Shown here: in pieces, positions 10,225 through 21,922 of the stretch
Layout: the number at the start of each line of letters is the position of its first letter
Numbering within the stretch: the first letter of the stretch is position 1
Assembly (NCBI GenBank): GCA_039545355.1
Contig: BCJJ01000008.1
Location: forward strand, 1,661,004-1,725,003
DNA: 64,000 bases
Direction of reading: 5' to 3'
From: Trichosporon coremiiforme
Taxonomy: Eukaryota > Basidiomycota > Tremellomycetes > Trichosporonales > Trichosporonaceae
The notes under the pieces: generated by a model
Told to the model about the DNA's origin: nothing
The model's input: the letters and a program-made list of their open reading frames with translations, nothing else
The model's database searches: none
Position numbers and translations under genes: made by a program

Positions 10225-12276
10225 ATGCCCGACTCTCCGCCCTTCTCGACTCCCTCCTTACCCGAGATTCGCACCCCCTCCCCTCGCCGCCCAAGCTTGG
10301 CCGGCCGAGCCCAGGTCCCTCCACCCATCTTCATCCGCAAGGCGACAGAACCAAACGTCAAGAAGCTCGATACCCATGACTCTGGCGTAGAAATCGCCAT
10401 TGAGGCCTCAGAGGCCAGCGACGGCGTCTCCGAGTTGACCGAAGTAGTGCGATCGCCTAGCAGAGCGTTCATGCTCAACGTCGACCGGCCGCCGTCCATC
10501 CATGAGGCACCAGGCTCACCAGCTCGACCTTTAAGCCCAGCCTGGCCCAGCATGGAAGTCCCAACCCCGGAGTCGCCGTACGCTTCTCCTGTTCGCCCCT
10601 CTGACCGGCCGCTGAGCTGGCGCAACTCGATGGAGCGCCCGCAGAGCTGGCGGAATTCGCTCGAGGTGCCTGTAATGGGATCGCCAGCTTCCTCGTTTGA
10701 TCAGCGCGGCAGTCACCACCATTCACGCAACCTTAGTGCCTACTACCCTCACCCCGGCATGCCTGCGCGGCCATCCAGCCCCACGCCCGAGGCCGGCGAC
10801 AGCATGATCCCGGACGAGAGCGCCCACTACGGTTCAGCCGCCGACCACAGGGTCGGTGAGGAGCCCATCCCGCGAGGCAAGCGACGAGGACATCACGTAG
10901 GTGTGTGTACTTGTTCCTAGCTAATGTCAGCACCGACACTCCCTGTCCCACAACTTCTTCAGTTTCCTGGACCCGACACAGACGAACCCGGCCCTGAACG
11001 AGCCTCCGGCAGCCGAGACAAAGCCCCGTCCGATGTCGATGACGTTCAACTCGACGCCGACGACTCTGGCGCCGGTTCCGAAGAAGAAGCGAGACCCACA
11101 CGACCAGCTGCTGCTGAGCTTTGCTGTTGTCGAGGCGGTTCTTGGCGCTGGTATCTGGATCGAGGGACAGATCAGCGGTTGGAGGGCTCTCAGTGCCATG
11201 GGCTACCTCGTTGTCTTCGACGCCCTGGGTGTCGCTATCAACATGTTCACGAGGGCCGAGAACACGGAGTGGAACAGCCTCAGGCGACCCTATGGGTGGG
11301 TTTATCGCTGAACATTGCTAACTGTAGATCGTCTCGCTTCACGTCGCTGCTGTGCTTCAGCCAGAGCGTGTTCCTCGTCTTCTCGGCCACGTACATTGCG
11401 AAGGAGGCGCTGGAGCAGGCGGTGCTCGGCGGCCACGACCACGGTCACTCGCATGGTGTAGTCGACCACTCCGAGCCGCGCAGCTACCCCTACCTCTTCC
11501 TGTTCTTCGCCTCAGTGGCGAGCTTGTTCTCCGGCGTTGCGCTGCGCAACCACTCGAAGCTCGCGGACGCGACCGGACCACTCTACCTGCCCGCGTGGTA
11601 CCTCTCGATTCCCTTCGTCGAGGCGAACGAGTTCCTTTGTAACCCCTACACTCTCGCCGTTGCTGGCACTGCCGCCATTCTCCTCTTGGGCGGCCTAGTG
11701 ACACCTCTGTGAGCTTCATCGGCCTGAAAGTCAGCTAACCGCAGCTCTGCGCTCCCACACTTCGACTCTGCAGCGAGTCTGATTCTGACTGTTCTCACTG
11801 CGTCATTGGCATACCCGCCGACCGTTGCGTACGCCCACGTGCTGTTGCAGACTGCGCCTCCGAGCTCTTCGCCCCAGATGAAGGCTCTGCGCAGCGCTCT
11901 GCAGGACGTGGCGGCTGACAAGCGCGTCCTCGGACTCGGCACGCTCCGGGTCTGGGCTATCAACGCCGGCAAGACGCAACCGGAGGAAGCGCCGTTCGTG
12001 CCCTCGGCCCCGCCGAGCCGGCGCGCTTCCATCAGCACGCCATCCCCGTCGACGGCGGCGTTCACCGATATCAAGGTGGACCTGGACGCTGACAAGTCGG
12101 CAGTGGCCCAACACGTGCCACTCGTCGTGACTCTGGTGGTGCACGTCCACCCTGAGAGCTCGGACCGGGACATCTTTGACGTTACGCGTCTCGCGTGGAA
12201 CGACATCAACGGCGCCGTGAACACTAATAGGGACAGTGAGGTGACCATTGATGTGCGCCGGGGGTGGGACGAGTAA
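10225..12276 (+). CDS. ZRG17: Cation-diffusion-facilitator zinc transporter, Zrg17/ZnT6-like
   Basis: Predicted subunit of the ER/Golgi zinc importer that in yeast pairs Zrg17 with Msc2. Exons 10225..10896, 10931..11295, 11328..11708 and 11745..12276; introns are 34, 32 and 36 nt, all with CTAAT/CTAAC branch sites; 649 aa. Residues 1-220 are Pro/Ser-rich and likely cytosolic and disordered. At about 220 the spliced chain reads GHHHRHSLSHNFFSFLDP, the His-rich lead-in seen in these transporters. Membrane segments follow (QLLLSFAVVEAVLGAGIWI, YLVVFDALGVAINMF, FLVFSATYIA, YLFLFFASVASLFSGVAL and others). A second His-rich loop is GGHDHGHSHGVVDH. A cytosolic C-terminal domain ends in DVRRGWDE. The metal-site Asp/His pattern looks incomplete, as in the non-conducting Zrg17/ZnT6 branch; that point is inference. 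Confidence 0.75.
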
Positions 12277-12721
12277 GCGGCAGCTATAGCATAGATCATT
12301 CTTGTACCAATTCAGTAGCATTCATTGATTTATCCGGACATGCATTGTTAAATTTCACTTCTGTGAACCCTCAGCGCTGCAGATAAGGCGCAGTTAGGAA
12401 GTGGGTCGGGCCGACGGGAGCAAATCGGGATGGACCCGGCTTGATCACGGGAACGCACCGTGGTCATCACTCGCGATCGTATCGTCCACCTTCCATCCAA
12501 CTTCGCCCTGTTTCCCGTCAACGCCTCCTCGAGTCCCCACACCGCCGCCCCGCCGACTCCAACGCCCGACCTCCCCGCTCTTCGCGTCTTGCCCCTCGAG
12601 CCCACCGCCTTGCTCCTCAGTCCGCATCGGCTCCTCCACCCCCACGTTATATATACGTCCCATCTGCAATACCCGTTCCTCCCTCCTCTCTCCCGTCTTT
12701 TGTGTCTACTGAGACTCCATT
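12277..12721. other. Intergenic, RAD6 promoter
   Basis: No gene. CT-rich in the last 250 bp before RAD6, typical of yeast leaders, and holding the TATA element listed separately. Confidence 0.55.
12648..12655 (+). promoter_or_regulatory. TATA box candidate for RAD6
   Basis: TATATATA lies 67 bp upstream of the RAD6 start codon in a pyrimidine-rich promoter. Position and sequence are seen; function is inferred. Confidence 0.5.
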
Positions 12722-13618
12722 ATGGTGAGTGCATGCCCTGTTGACTGGAGAATTGCCCGCTCAGGGTTCCGTGAGTGGTCTCGCGAGCTCGGTCCAGCAA
12801 GGACTGAGCGGATCGGCCCTACGGACACTGTCTTGGTACTCGTCTCGGACTGTCACGGCGCATATGCTGCTCGTCGAGGACTGCAACCGTGACACTGTCG
12901 TGTGCCGTCGCCTAGACCCTTCGGCACAACCCTAAATCAATTCTTTGTTCACAGTTGCCACCAAAGTGAGAGAACGTGTGCTGACCGAGCAGTCTACAGC
13001 TGCCAAGCGCCGTCTCATTCGTGACTTCAAGCGTCTCGCCACCGAGGCGCCCGAGGGCATCTCTGGCTCGCCGTGCCATGACAACATCATGGTGTGGAAC
13101 GCTGTCATCTTCGGACCTCGTGAGTTTGGTGCATGGGGTGACGACACACAGCGTCGATCGTTTGTCGCCTGTGCCGATCTTGTTGACCAAGCTACCGCTG
13201 ACGTTGCATAGCCGACACGCCGTTCGAGGACGGATCGTTCCGCCTGACGCTCACCTTCACCGACTCGTACCCGAACAAGCCGCCGACGGTGCGGTTCGTG
13301 TCGCGCATGTTCCACCCGAACATCTACAACAACGGCGAGCTGTGCCTCGATATCCTGCAGAACCGATGGTCACCGACGTACGACGTGGCTGCGATCCTGA
13401 CGAGTGTGCAGTCGCTGCTGAACGACCCGAACCCGTCTAGTCCGGCGAACGTGGAGGCGGCGACGCTTTTCAAGGACAACAAGCAGGAGTATGAGCGCCG
13501 CGTTAAGGTCACTGTGGAGCAGAGCTGGGTCGACGACGAAGAGCTGCAGGCGCAGGCGGCAGCGGGGGCCGGCGCCGCGCACGACGACGTCGCTCCGACC
13601 GCCCAGGCCGCTGCCTAG
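12722..13618 (+). CDS. RAD6: Ubiquitin-conjugating enzyme E2 Rad6/Ubc2
   Basis: E2 enzyme for histone H2B and PCNA ubiquitination and N-degron turnover. Exons 12722..12724, 12993..13119 and 13212..13618 (178 aa). Exon 1 is only the ATG: the donor GTGAGT follows directly, and the acceptor GCTGACCGAGCAG joins it to [14 protein letters not shown], matching the conserved Rad6 start. The UBC fold is complete: [25 protein letters not shown], and [12 protein letters not shown] with catalytic Cys88; [18 protein letters not shown] and SPANVEAA follow. The last ~25 residues are an Ala-rich tail with few acids, where yeast Rad6 has a long Asp tail. It converges on the MFS gene with 95 bp between stops. 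Confidence 0.96.
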
Positions 13619-13713
13619 TTGTCGTTCCGATACCCTGTCACACCTGTACCAATACTGTACCCGGCCGCTTGGCAAGCATATGCATCGAGATTATGTACAA
13701 GGTAAATAATGTC

Positions 13714-15392
13714 CTACTTTGAGCCGGGGAAGAAGATGCCGATCGCGCCGCCGCCAAAGATGGTCGCGGCCGTGTAGATAAGCACTGCGCCAAAGTTGGT
13801 CTTGCCGTACGCTCCCGCGGCGCCCTTGAACGCCTGCGTCTGGAGGAGTTTACTGGAGATAGGGCCCGAGGTGAGGTTTCCAACGCCACGCAGAACCGCG
13901 AACATGCTGAAGATGAGGGAGATCCAACTGGGCCTGTCCTTGCAGATCCTCGTGATCATCTTGCCCCAGAGGGACACGAAGCTGAGCGCGGAGAATCCCC
14001 AGAAGATGGAGAACAGAATGAGGAGGGACGAGCTCGTGCCGAATCCCCAGAGAGTGAGCACGATAATGCTCGCGACGAGGCAGTTGATGCCGATAGTGAC
14101 GCGGGCCGAGGCGCGGTCGGAAATCCAGCCGAGGAGGAGGTTTCCCGGCACGCTCGCCGCGTTCATGATGGACACCATGGCAGTTCCGTCGGGGTGCGCG
14201 TGCACGTTGTCAGCGAAGGTGGGGATCCACAGGGTCGGGTTGAAGTTGCCCATGCTGGTGAGGAGGAGCACGAGGAGGCCGCACCAGAACGCCCACGTCC
14301 GCGTGATGCCGAGGTCGACGTTCCATTTGCCGCGCAGGCCGCCGGTGTGTCTTCCACTGTGGCCGTCGTGCAGCCGTCCAGAGGGGCTGCCGGGACGCAG
14401 GCCGCGCAATTTGTCCCTCAGCCGGCCCTTGCGCGGAGGCAGGGGGACGCGGCGTTTGATGAAGACCATGGCGACGAGGTTGGATACGCCGAACGCGATG
14501 CCCAGAGCCAGCATTGTGGCTTTGTATCCCACCCCGTTCAGGAGCGCCGAGATTACGATCGGCAGAACCGTGCCACCGACACCCGTTCCGGAGAAGAGAA
14601 TTCCGTTCGCGAGTCCACGCTTCTGGTGGAACCATTCGTACAGCAGCGTCGCGCAGGGGAGGTACAGTGCCCCAGCGAAAGGGTACAGGATACCGAAGGT
14701 GACGAGGAGGTGGGACGCTTGCGTCACGAATGCGCTCGCGATCAGCGCTGCTGTCGAGACCACCAGGCCGATGACCTGGAGCTGCCGCGAGTAGTGCGGG
14801 AACGCCTGGAACATTCTGTTGTCAGCATGGCTCTCTCGCAACGAGCTCCGCTCGTCACTCGTACTCACGGTCCAAGCGCCGCCGTGGACATGTACATGAG
14901 CGCCGTCTGCAACGTCGCCGCGAGCGTGAGCGTGCTCTCGTCGTGCGGGAACATCTTCGTCTGCCAGTACTGATGGAACACGCCTACGGTGTACGGCAAA
15001 CCCCACACCGTCGTCTCAATGAACGTAGCTGCGGCGAGGAAGGTCCACGCCCGCTTCCCCCCGTCGACGGGGGGCAGGGCTGCCGTCGCCGTGTCGTTGT
15101 CGAGCTCGGCGGCGCCGATCTCCTCCTCGCTCGGCCGCCTCGAGTGCAGCGACGGCACCGAAGCTGAGGGGGGCGGGTACTCATACTCGTAGTTTGCTTT
15201 TGGGACTGTGGTGACGGCCGACGGAGGGCGGGAGGGAATGTCGAAGCTCGTCCGGCTCGTTCGTCGCGAGTGGGCCGGCGAGTTGTTCAGAGAGCGCGCA
15301 GGTGTCGGGGGGATCGAGGGGCCGGGAGTCGGGTCCCCAGAGCCGTGGACGTCCCGCTCGAGCGTGGTCAGCTCGATCGTCGTGGTCGACAT
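13714..15392 (-). CDS. Major facilitator transporter, monocarboxylate/riboflavin-porter-like (MCH type)
   Basis: Plasma-membrane or vacuolar carrier of the MFS family related to fungal Mch proteins; the substrate cannot be told from sequence. Exons 15392..14869 and 14815..13714, intron 53 nt (GTGAGT donor, GCTGACAACAG end); 541 aa. Residues 1-115 are a Ser/Pro-rich cytosolic tail. Membrane segments begin at WTFLAAATFIETTVWGLPY and continue as two sets of six with a basic central loop (RKGRLRDKLRGLRPGSPSG). GILFSGTGVGGTVLP in TM5 is the typical MCT-family glycine motif, and TWAFWCGLLVLLL opens the second half. The start is the only in-frame ATG giving the N-terminal tail. Sequence upstream to 16369 has no gene. 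Confidence 0.8.
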
Positions 15393-16369
15393 GAGCGTGC
15401 CTGTGTTTCGAGTGAATTCAGGAATTCAGAGTGGTTCAGGCCGCAGAAATTCGCGGATTGTTTTGTCGCAGAGGGGAGAGAAGACTGGCGTTGTCGGACC
15501 GCTTTTGTGTGTGGCAAGAGTCAAGAGGTGACAGTGGTGTGACTAGGCGTGAGCTAAGTGCGAGTCGAAGGCGGGTGGGCAAGTGAGAGGAGTTGAGGTC
15601 ATTGTTCGTCGTCATGACCAAGCATCCAACCGCGAGCCGCCTCTGGCGCCTGCATCTCGCGTGCTGTCGCCTGACACCCGCCGAAATCTTCTCGAGTCAA
15701 GATTTTGCGCCAATGTCCCTTGCTGTCCCTGGTTCGTTCGCCTGCGTTGCTCCACGGACAATTCCGACCAATCGCAATCCGCTTCGGCATCACATGTCCA
15801 AACGGATCCCTGCTCGATCCACTTTGGTGCCCGAAGTCTGGCACGTTGGGTTAACGTGATGATTTGCGCGGCCAAGCTCCGGCGACCACCGCCCTTGCGC
15901 TGCAGCAGGAGGCGTCCCAGGTACTCGCTGCGGCCAACCAGATGGCGACCCAATGTTGATCCGAATGTGGATCTCGGCGCGCGTGTGGAGCAGCTGGCCC
16001 AGCTGGTCTGGACGCGGCTGGGATAAGCGGCGGAGGGACTGGCTGACGTAGGGTTTGCGGCGCAAATAATTCGGAGATGTGCGTGTGCCTGAGGTAGGTT
16101 TGCGAGGATGGGATGGAGGGATCCAGAAATCGCCTCCGCGGAACGCACACACTACGACTCACGTCAGCCGTTGCGCTCTCCTCATTCATCTCACTGCCAT
16201 GCGGCCTGCCCTTGCTTCTGAACACCTCTTTCACACGTTTGGAAGACGGCCAGAACTCGTAGAGAAGCATGACAGCTGCAAATCGTGCAGAAATTGGTTT
16301 CAAACATTCCAGTGAACGCGAAGCCGGACTTGGTAGGCTGAAAATTTTCTCAATGACGTCAGCGCGCAA
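15393..16369. other. Intergenic between MFS gene and tRNA-Ser
   Basis: Nothing recognisable. Overlapping ORFs on both strands lack codon bias. Probably the MFS promoter and the tRNA 5' flank. Confidence 0.5.
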
Positions 16370-16463
16370 GGCAAGATGGCCGAGTGGTTTTAAGGCGATC
16401 GCTTGCTATTGAATTAGAGAGCGGTTGGGTTCTCCCGCGTGAGTTCGAATCTCACTCTTGTCG
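16370..16463 (+). tRNA. tRNA-Ser (anticodon GCU), with short intron
   Basis: The acceptor stem GGCAAGA pairs with TCTTGTC, followed by discriminator G73 as in serine tRNAs. The D arm reads GCCGAGTGGTTTTAAGGC. The anticodon stem ATCGC/GCGGT encloses the loop TTGCTA-A with anticodon GCT at 16405-16407. An 11-nt intron (16409-16419) sits after base 37, the canonical place. The variable arm (GGG-TTCT-CCC) is long, class II, as expected for Ser. The T arm is GTGAG-TTCGAAT-CTCAC. A T5 run at 16469-16473 is the Pol III terminator. Yeast tRNA-Ser(GCU) also carries an intron. Confidence 0.95.
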
Positions 16464-16542
16464 TAACATTTTTATTGCCCGTTCAACCTTCAGAAGCATA
16501 CATCTCATCCCGAGAAGCTGGGTATGAACATCTTGTGCCTGG

Positions 16543-17590
16543 CTAATGATGTCCCGTGTCTGTAGCATTCTTCTGTGCCTTGAATTCCTTGACCCAGCGG
16601 TCGATATCGGCGAGCAAGCCCGGTGGACACGCCTGCGTGAAGTCGAGCTCGTCGGAGAGGTTCTGGTACGCGAACGCGTTCCACGCGGGCCCGCCCTTGA
16701 GGAGGAGGCAGTAGGGATTGTCTGGCGTCGACTCCTACTTCTGCTTGACGGACGGGCCCCAGGGATCAGACTCGCCCGCGTCCCACGCGATACGCGGCGC
16801 AGTGTAGTTCAGGCGCCCCATATCATCGATAACTGTCCGCGTCGGTAGTGTGCCAGGCAGCCGGTTCTTATCCCCGGGCGGGTACTAGTGTCTGCAGAAG
16901 CCCTGCCCCCCTGTGGGGTGAAGTGCTTGCTCGCGATGTGCGGAAAGTCGCTGCCGGCGGGAGGACCGGCGATGGCTGGGCCATACTCCCTGCAGCATTC
17001 TGCGATCAGTGCAACCCGGACGAGGACTTACAGCACTGCCGCGCACGGAAGAGTGTTTGTGGTGAGGCGATGTCTCTTCGGTGTTACCGAGAGGCTCATC
17101 GGGTCGCCAGTCGCGTCCAGGCATGCCTGCCCCGTAGTGCGTACGTGGCCAGGGAGCCGGTGTACGACACGCCGCCAATAGTGACATTACCGTTCTTAGA
17201 CTGCACCTGCTTGCATAATCCCTCCCACGAGTTGGACGGCAGATCCCACGCACGGCTCTGCCACGCCGTGGCAGTGTCGTAGCCCGTGGCTGCGAAGCGC
17301 CAGTCGGGCGCGCCGCTCAGGTTTGAGAACGCCTTGAGCTCGTCCGTCGCTTTGCTGACGTTCCGGTCGAGGATCGCATCGACCGCAGTCCACGCCTCCT
17401 CCACCGGCTTGACGCAAGCGGGGTCGCCCCGTTGCCCAACCGTCCCACCGCCGTCATGTAGAGCTGCCCGTCGTACTCTGCCGTCCTGCCTATGGTCGCT
17501 GACGAGGCGATCGACGCCCATACCAGATCGGGGTATCGGCCCCGCATCCAAGCAACCAGCGCGCCGGGATACGACCAGATAGTGGACCTC
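16543..17590 (-). pseudogene. Decayed S28 serine carboxypeptidase (prolyl endopeptidase/PRCP family)
   Basis: Pieces of one protein lie in order on the minus strand but in different frames. Near 17590-17420: WSYPGALVAWMRGRYPDLVW, then ASIASSA, the region around the S28 nucleophile serine. After a frame change near 17430: CVKPVEEAWTAVDAILDR to DLPSNSWEGLCKQV. Near 16860-16545: NYTAPRIAWDAGESDPWGP, holding the DPW catalytic-Asp block, then an in-frame TAG at 16737-16735, then NPYCLLLKGGPAWNAF to the natural end. The N-terminal half is missing, the usual Gly before the nucleophile is Trp, and at least two frameshifts and one stop are present. Introns could explain one break, not all. The fragment lies between two serine tRNA genes. 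Confidence 0.8.
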
Positions 17591-17844
17591 GTTGTATCGA
17601 GGGAAAGCGTCTGTCACAGATAAATCTATCGAGCCCCACCATTGCCGTCATCAGCCCTGCACTAGCTCACAGAGTCGACGGGGTGTAATATCTGTCACCG
17701 AATGTATCTGCGGAATTCCTGCGAAAGTGCCACACCAACCATCAAGACCTCTTAGCGAGCCATCCGGCCACTTCTTGACAAACGCCTCGTTCCGACCTCG
17801 CACAAGCAAACGGAGTGCTCTGTGCATACCTTAGAAAGCAAAAA

Positions 17845-17951
17845 CGACGTTGACATGATTCGAACATGCGCTCCCGAAGGAAGTTGATTTCTGAACCTCT
17901 CCCGAAGGAGACCGTTCGAGTCAACCGCGTTAACCACTCCGCCACAACGCC
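17845..17951 (-). tRNA. tRNA-Ser (anticodon CGA), with intron
   Basis: On the minus strand the acceptor GGCGTTG pairs with CAACGTC (one G-U), discriminator G. The anticodon stem GTTGA/TCAAC encloses loop CTCGAA-A with anticodon CGA at 17918-17916. A 26-nt intron (17914-17889) follows base 37 and can form its own hairpin (TCTCC-TTCG-GGAGA). The variable arm is long (TCC-TTCG-GGA). The T arm is GCATG-TTCGAAT-CATGT. A T5 terminator follows at 17844-17840. Yeast tRNA-Ser(CGA) likewise has an intron. Confidence 0.93.
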
Positions 17952-19893
17952 GGTGAACTTGTACGCTTCTGGCGATGCGGCCGGCGGCAGGGCCATGCCT
18001 GGCGAGGGCGTCGCTGAGACTGTAGAAATCTAGACTGCCTGGGGCCCAAGCAACGATGCTGCTCGTAGGGTGGCTAGACTTGAACTGATCAACAGAGAAT
18101 GTGGTTGCATAGGATGGCCAGATGGCCACTTATGTATCTACAAGCAGCTAGAGAACAAAGAGACTAACTGCAAGCTATCGGAAGATGTCGTACGATGTCG
18201 GGCGCCGAGGCCGGCGCTGAGAATGCGTGTAAGAAGCATGTTGAGCATGTTCTCAGCTAGAACAATAGAAACATTGAGAACGAGGGTGCTGACAGGATGG
18301 CGAACACCGGAGTGCGGGTCGAGTGCCGCGAGGCACGTGGGAAAAGAATCATGTGATTTCCAACATGAGACATGGAGAGGGTTGCTGAAGCAGGTCGCGG
18401 CCCGAGAGGTGTGGGTCGATGTCGGGCGGGTGGACTCACAAGGGTGCCCACCTGGTGTGGCGAGTGTCCGGCACTGAACGGTCCGCGTAACCCCTGCAGA
18501 CTGATGGACATGTCGCGCATCAACAAGCGTAGTTGCTCTGCACAGTCAGCTTCAGCCAAACAGTCGATAGCTTCCGATGAGATGAGATCTGCTTGGTCCA
18601 GGCGTATGCAGGTCGGTCTGCGCCCAACACCCCGTCGTCTGCCACTCTCTCATCTCGTCGAAGGCACGTGACACGGTCGCCAGTCGATTCTTGGTAGTGT
18701 GCACGTGGGAGCCGAATGTTGCTTTAGAAGCCGTGCCAGGCTGTGCTGGGTGATCTGATCCCGTGTCCGCGGTTCACCCTCACCCTGTCAGTGCCTCGTG
18801 CCCCCTGGCGGGACCAGGCACTCTACCCGTTTCCTGATCACTCCTCTGCGTCTCCTCTGCGTCCTCTCCTCGGTCTCTCATCTTCCGCCCCCCCCCCCTT
18901 TTGTCCTCTATCCAACCATCCAACCGCGCTCGCGTCATGCGAAACTCGTCCTGACCATGAGAATTGCATCATTCAGCGCCCATTCAACTGGCTTCTAACA
19001 CAGTGCATACTGTAACTTTGTTTCCCCTCGCACCCAACTCTGACGTTGGTTTGCCGTATGACGTCGCCCCGACAGCAGCTCGTATCGCGTCCATTCCAGC
19101 ACACGCACCCCCCATGGCTCATGGCCTTAACATGCTTGCGGACAAAAGGTTGGCGCAATCGCTTTGCACACGCTTACGAGAGCCTGCGACGTCCTGCCCT
19201 CCGTATGCAATTGAAGTCCTGATGTTGGCTGTGACGTCCGCGAGTTTCCAGTGGCATGCTTTTTCGTCTCTGTGCTTGTTGCGCATATGCTTCCAGCACC
19301 GTGTGCTGATGTGCCGCGAGAGCCTTACCACGCTATGGAGCACGGCTGCGTACGGCTGCAGAGCGGATGTCGCGTCGCGGGTGTGCTCGGGTGGAAAGGG
19401 GGAACAGCGCTAACGGCATGCGTCCTGACTCTGTCCTGACCCAGCGTTCCCGACCAAGTTGACGAAGAGTTTTCGACCACAAGAGAAACAAACGCATCCG
19501 AGGGCACCACAGCTCCCACTCGTTGGACTCCTCCCATGCTGCTATTCGCCTCTCGTAATCATGCGACACCAACCCGTCTAGCCGCACCAGACGCTCCAGA
19601 TTCCATGGCCACCCGCGCGTTTCGACCTGGTAGCCCTTCCGCCCTACAGCAGCCAGACAAAGAAAGACCGCAGCGACTCGGTCGACGCGATCGTCGATTG
19701 CTGCGCTGTTGTTGCTGATATCTTGATCTTGTTCTACGTCTATCACTCAAGAGCCAGGTGTGGAACGACTGCGACCGACTGCGATCACGGGCACTCGTCT
19801 GACCCGCCAGTCACAACGTTCCACCCTCGTTGAAGAGGAGAGGCCGCATCGCAACCCCTCCAGCGCCTCCTCGGCACTCGTCTTCCCCACAAC
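17952..19893. other. Long intergenic region upstream of GT90 gene
   Basis: About 1.9 kb without a supported gene. ORFs on either strand show no codon bias or family motif. There is a C-rich run near 18886-18897, and pyrimidine-rich sequence at 18740-18950 that resembles a promoter or leader. The GT90 5' leader presumably lies at 19500-19893. Confidence 0.45.
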
Positions 19894-21922
19894 ATGTTGC
19901 GCTCAGGCTGGGCCACCAGCAACAGCAGCAGCTACAGCGAGAAACCCTTGTCGTGGCGCCGGCACTCGGTCGAGGAAGGCATGCTCCCAGCCCAAAAGCG
20001 GCGGCGCAGGTTATCCGCCATGCTCGGGGTGCGCACCCGGTACCGCGTTGCGTATGCGATCCTGACCGCGTGCATCATCTACCTCTTCGTGGTCGGGATC
20101 GAGAAGCAGTTATCCCCGGACGTGCCTTCGTTCGAATCCTTCGCCGGCGAGATCTTTGGCATGGAGACTGAGCGCGGCGGCACACCCATGGCGGCCCAGG
20201 CGCGCGCGGCGCACCAGGCCGCGAAGCAGGCGGTCCTCGGCGGCGGCAAGCGCGTGCCCCTGCCCTCCGAAGCTGAAGGCGCGCCCGCGCACAAGGTGAA
20301 GGAGGGCTTCCTGCGAGTCGACCCGAACGCTCGTGTGCACCCGATCCATCAATTGATTCGCGACGCCCGCCGCGAATGGGACACGAAGTTGGCCAAGCAG
20401 AGCCGCACGCTCCGCGACGCCGTCGACGAGTACCAGAACCGGTACTACCAGCACCCGCCCAAGGGGTTCGAGAAGTGGTGGCGCTACGTTGTGTGAGTAC
20501 GTTAGCCGTGCGTCGCTGACAGGCAGGGAGCACGACGTCCAGCTGCCGGACGAGTACCACCAGATCAACCGCGACATGTTCCCCTTCCGCGCCGTGTCGC
20601 CGAAGGATGTGCGCACGCTGATCGACCGCGCGAGCCAGGAGGCGGACACGTTCGTAATCACCGTGCAGGACGGCCAGGTCAGCCACGTCGGTGGCGACGA
20701 TGGGCCGGCGATCCACCGCAAGAGGCTGGACGGGCAGCTGGATCTTATCGCGGACGTGGCACAGGACATCTCGGACATGCGCGTCGTGTACTCTGCGCAG
20801 GATACGCCGAGCACGATCATCTCGTACGACCAATGGCAGGAGCTGTCGCAGGGCGTCGAAAACAACGAGTACGTGCCTCTCGCGCGCATCAAGTCAGACA
20901 ACCAGTTCACGGGCTGGTTAGCGTCGTGCAGCTACAACTCGCCGCTGCGGCAGCACGGCTACGACCCAATCCCCGTCGAGGACATTGACTGGGCCGAGAA
21001 GACTTTCATCGTCGACCACCTCAAGAGCATGGACATGTGTGCCCACCCCGAGCTCATCCCGCAGCACGGTCTCCTCGCCGGCTTGCGCCTGCAGCGCGGC
21101 ACCGACCCCCTGTCCGCCAAATTTGCGATCAGCAAGACGCTTGCGCACGCTGACGTGCTCGGCGTTCCGACCGAGCGGTTCACGGAGGCGTCGACTGTTT
21201 CCCCCATCCCCTGGTCGGAGAAGAACGGCGACCGGCTCCTGTGGCGTGGGGCGAACACGGGTATCTGGCACAAGAAGCGGAACCACTGGCGGGGCACGCA
21301 CCGGCTGCGCCTGCTTTCGCTGACGAATGCGAACAAGGGTGTCGCGCGCATCATCGGCCCCCAGGTCAAGGGCACGGTCGGGCAGGCGACAGTGGATGCC
21401 CCACTGGAAAAGCTGAACAAGCACCACGTCGACATTGCATTCGTCGGCGAGCCGATCCAGTGCGAGGAGTCTGACGGGAGCTGCGCCGAGATCAAGGCCA
21501 ACTACGCGTTCCGCGGACGCCTCACACCCGACGACATGGACCACGCCAAGTACCTGATCGACGTGGACGGGAATGCGTGGAGTGCGCGTTTCCAGCGCCT
21601 CATGCTCTCCGGCTCGCTCCTGCTCAAGAGCACAGTCATGCCCGAGTGGTTCTTAGACCGCATCCAGCCGTGGCTGCACTATGTCCCCGTCAAGATCGAC
21701 TATGGGGACCTGTACGACGCGCTCGTCTTCTTCAAGGGCAACGACGCGCTCGCGAAGGAGATCGCAGAGAACGCGCGCGAGTGGACCGAGAAGTTCTACC
21801 GCCGCGAAGACATGGTCGCGTACGCGTTCCGCCTGTACCTTGAGTGGGCTCGGCTTCAGGCCGAGGACCGCGGCGCGGCAAGCTATACATACGACGAGAA
21901 AGACGAGCTGGAGCGCAAATAG
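19894..21922 (+). CDS. GT90 glycosyltransferase, CAP10/Cxt1-like, type II membrane protein
   Basis: Golgi glycosyltransferase of the CAZy GT90 family. In Cryptococcus this family includes Cap10 and the beta-1,2-xylosyltransferase Cxt1, needed for capsule and glycolipid synthesis; the precise product here is unknown. Exons 19894..20492 and 20527..21922 with a 34-nt intron (GTGAGT donor, GCTGACAGGCAG end), 664 aa. Residues ~50-68 (RVAYAILTACIIYLFVVGI) form one membrane anchor after a basic cytosolic tail. A stem region to ~190 precedes the catalytic domain, with DRLLWRGANTGIWHKKRNHW, HHVDIAFVGEP, and the family core YLIDVDGNAWSARFQRLMLSGSLLLKS, PEWF and HYVPVKIDYGDL. The last block matches the GT90 C-terminal signature. 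It converges on TUL1 (108 bp apart). Confidence 0.87.

Noticed and set aside
18070..19746. Several 60-150 codon ORFs on both strands before the GT90 gene
   Set aside because: They overlap one another, lack codon bias and motifs, and are interrupted without splice consensus.
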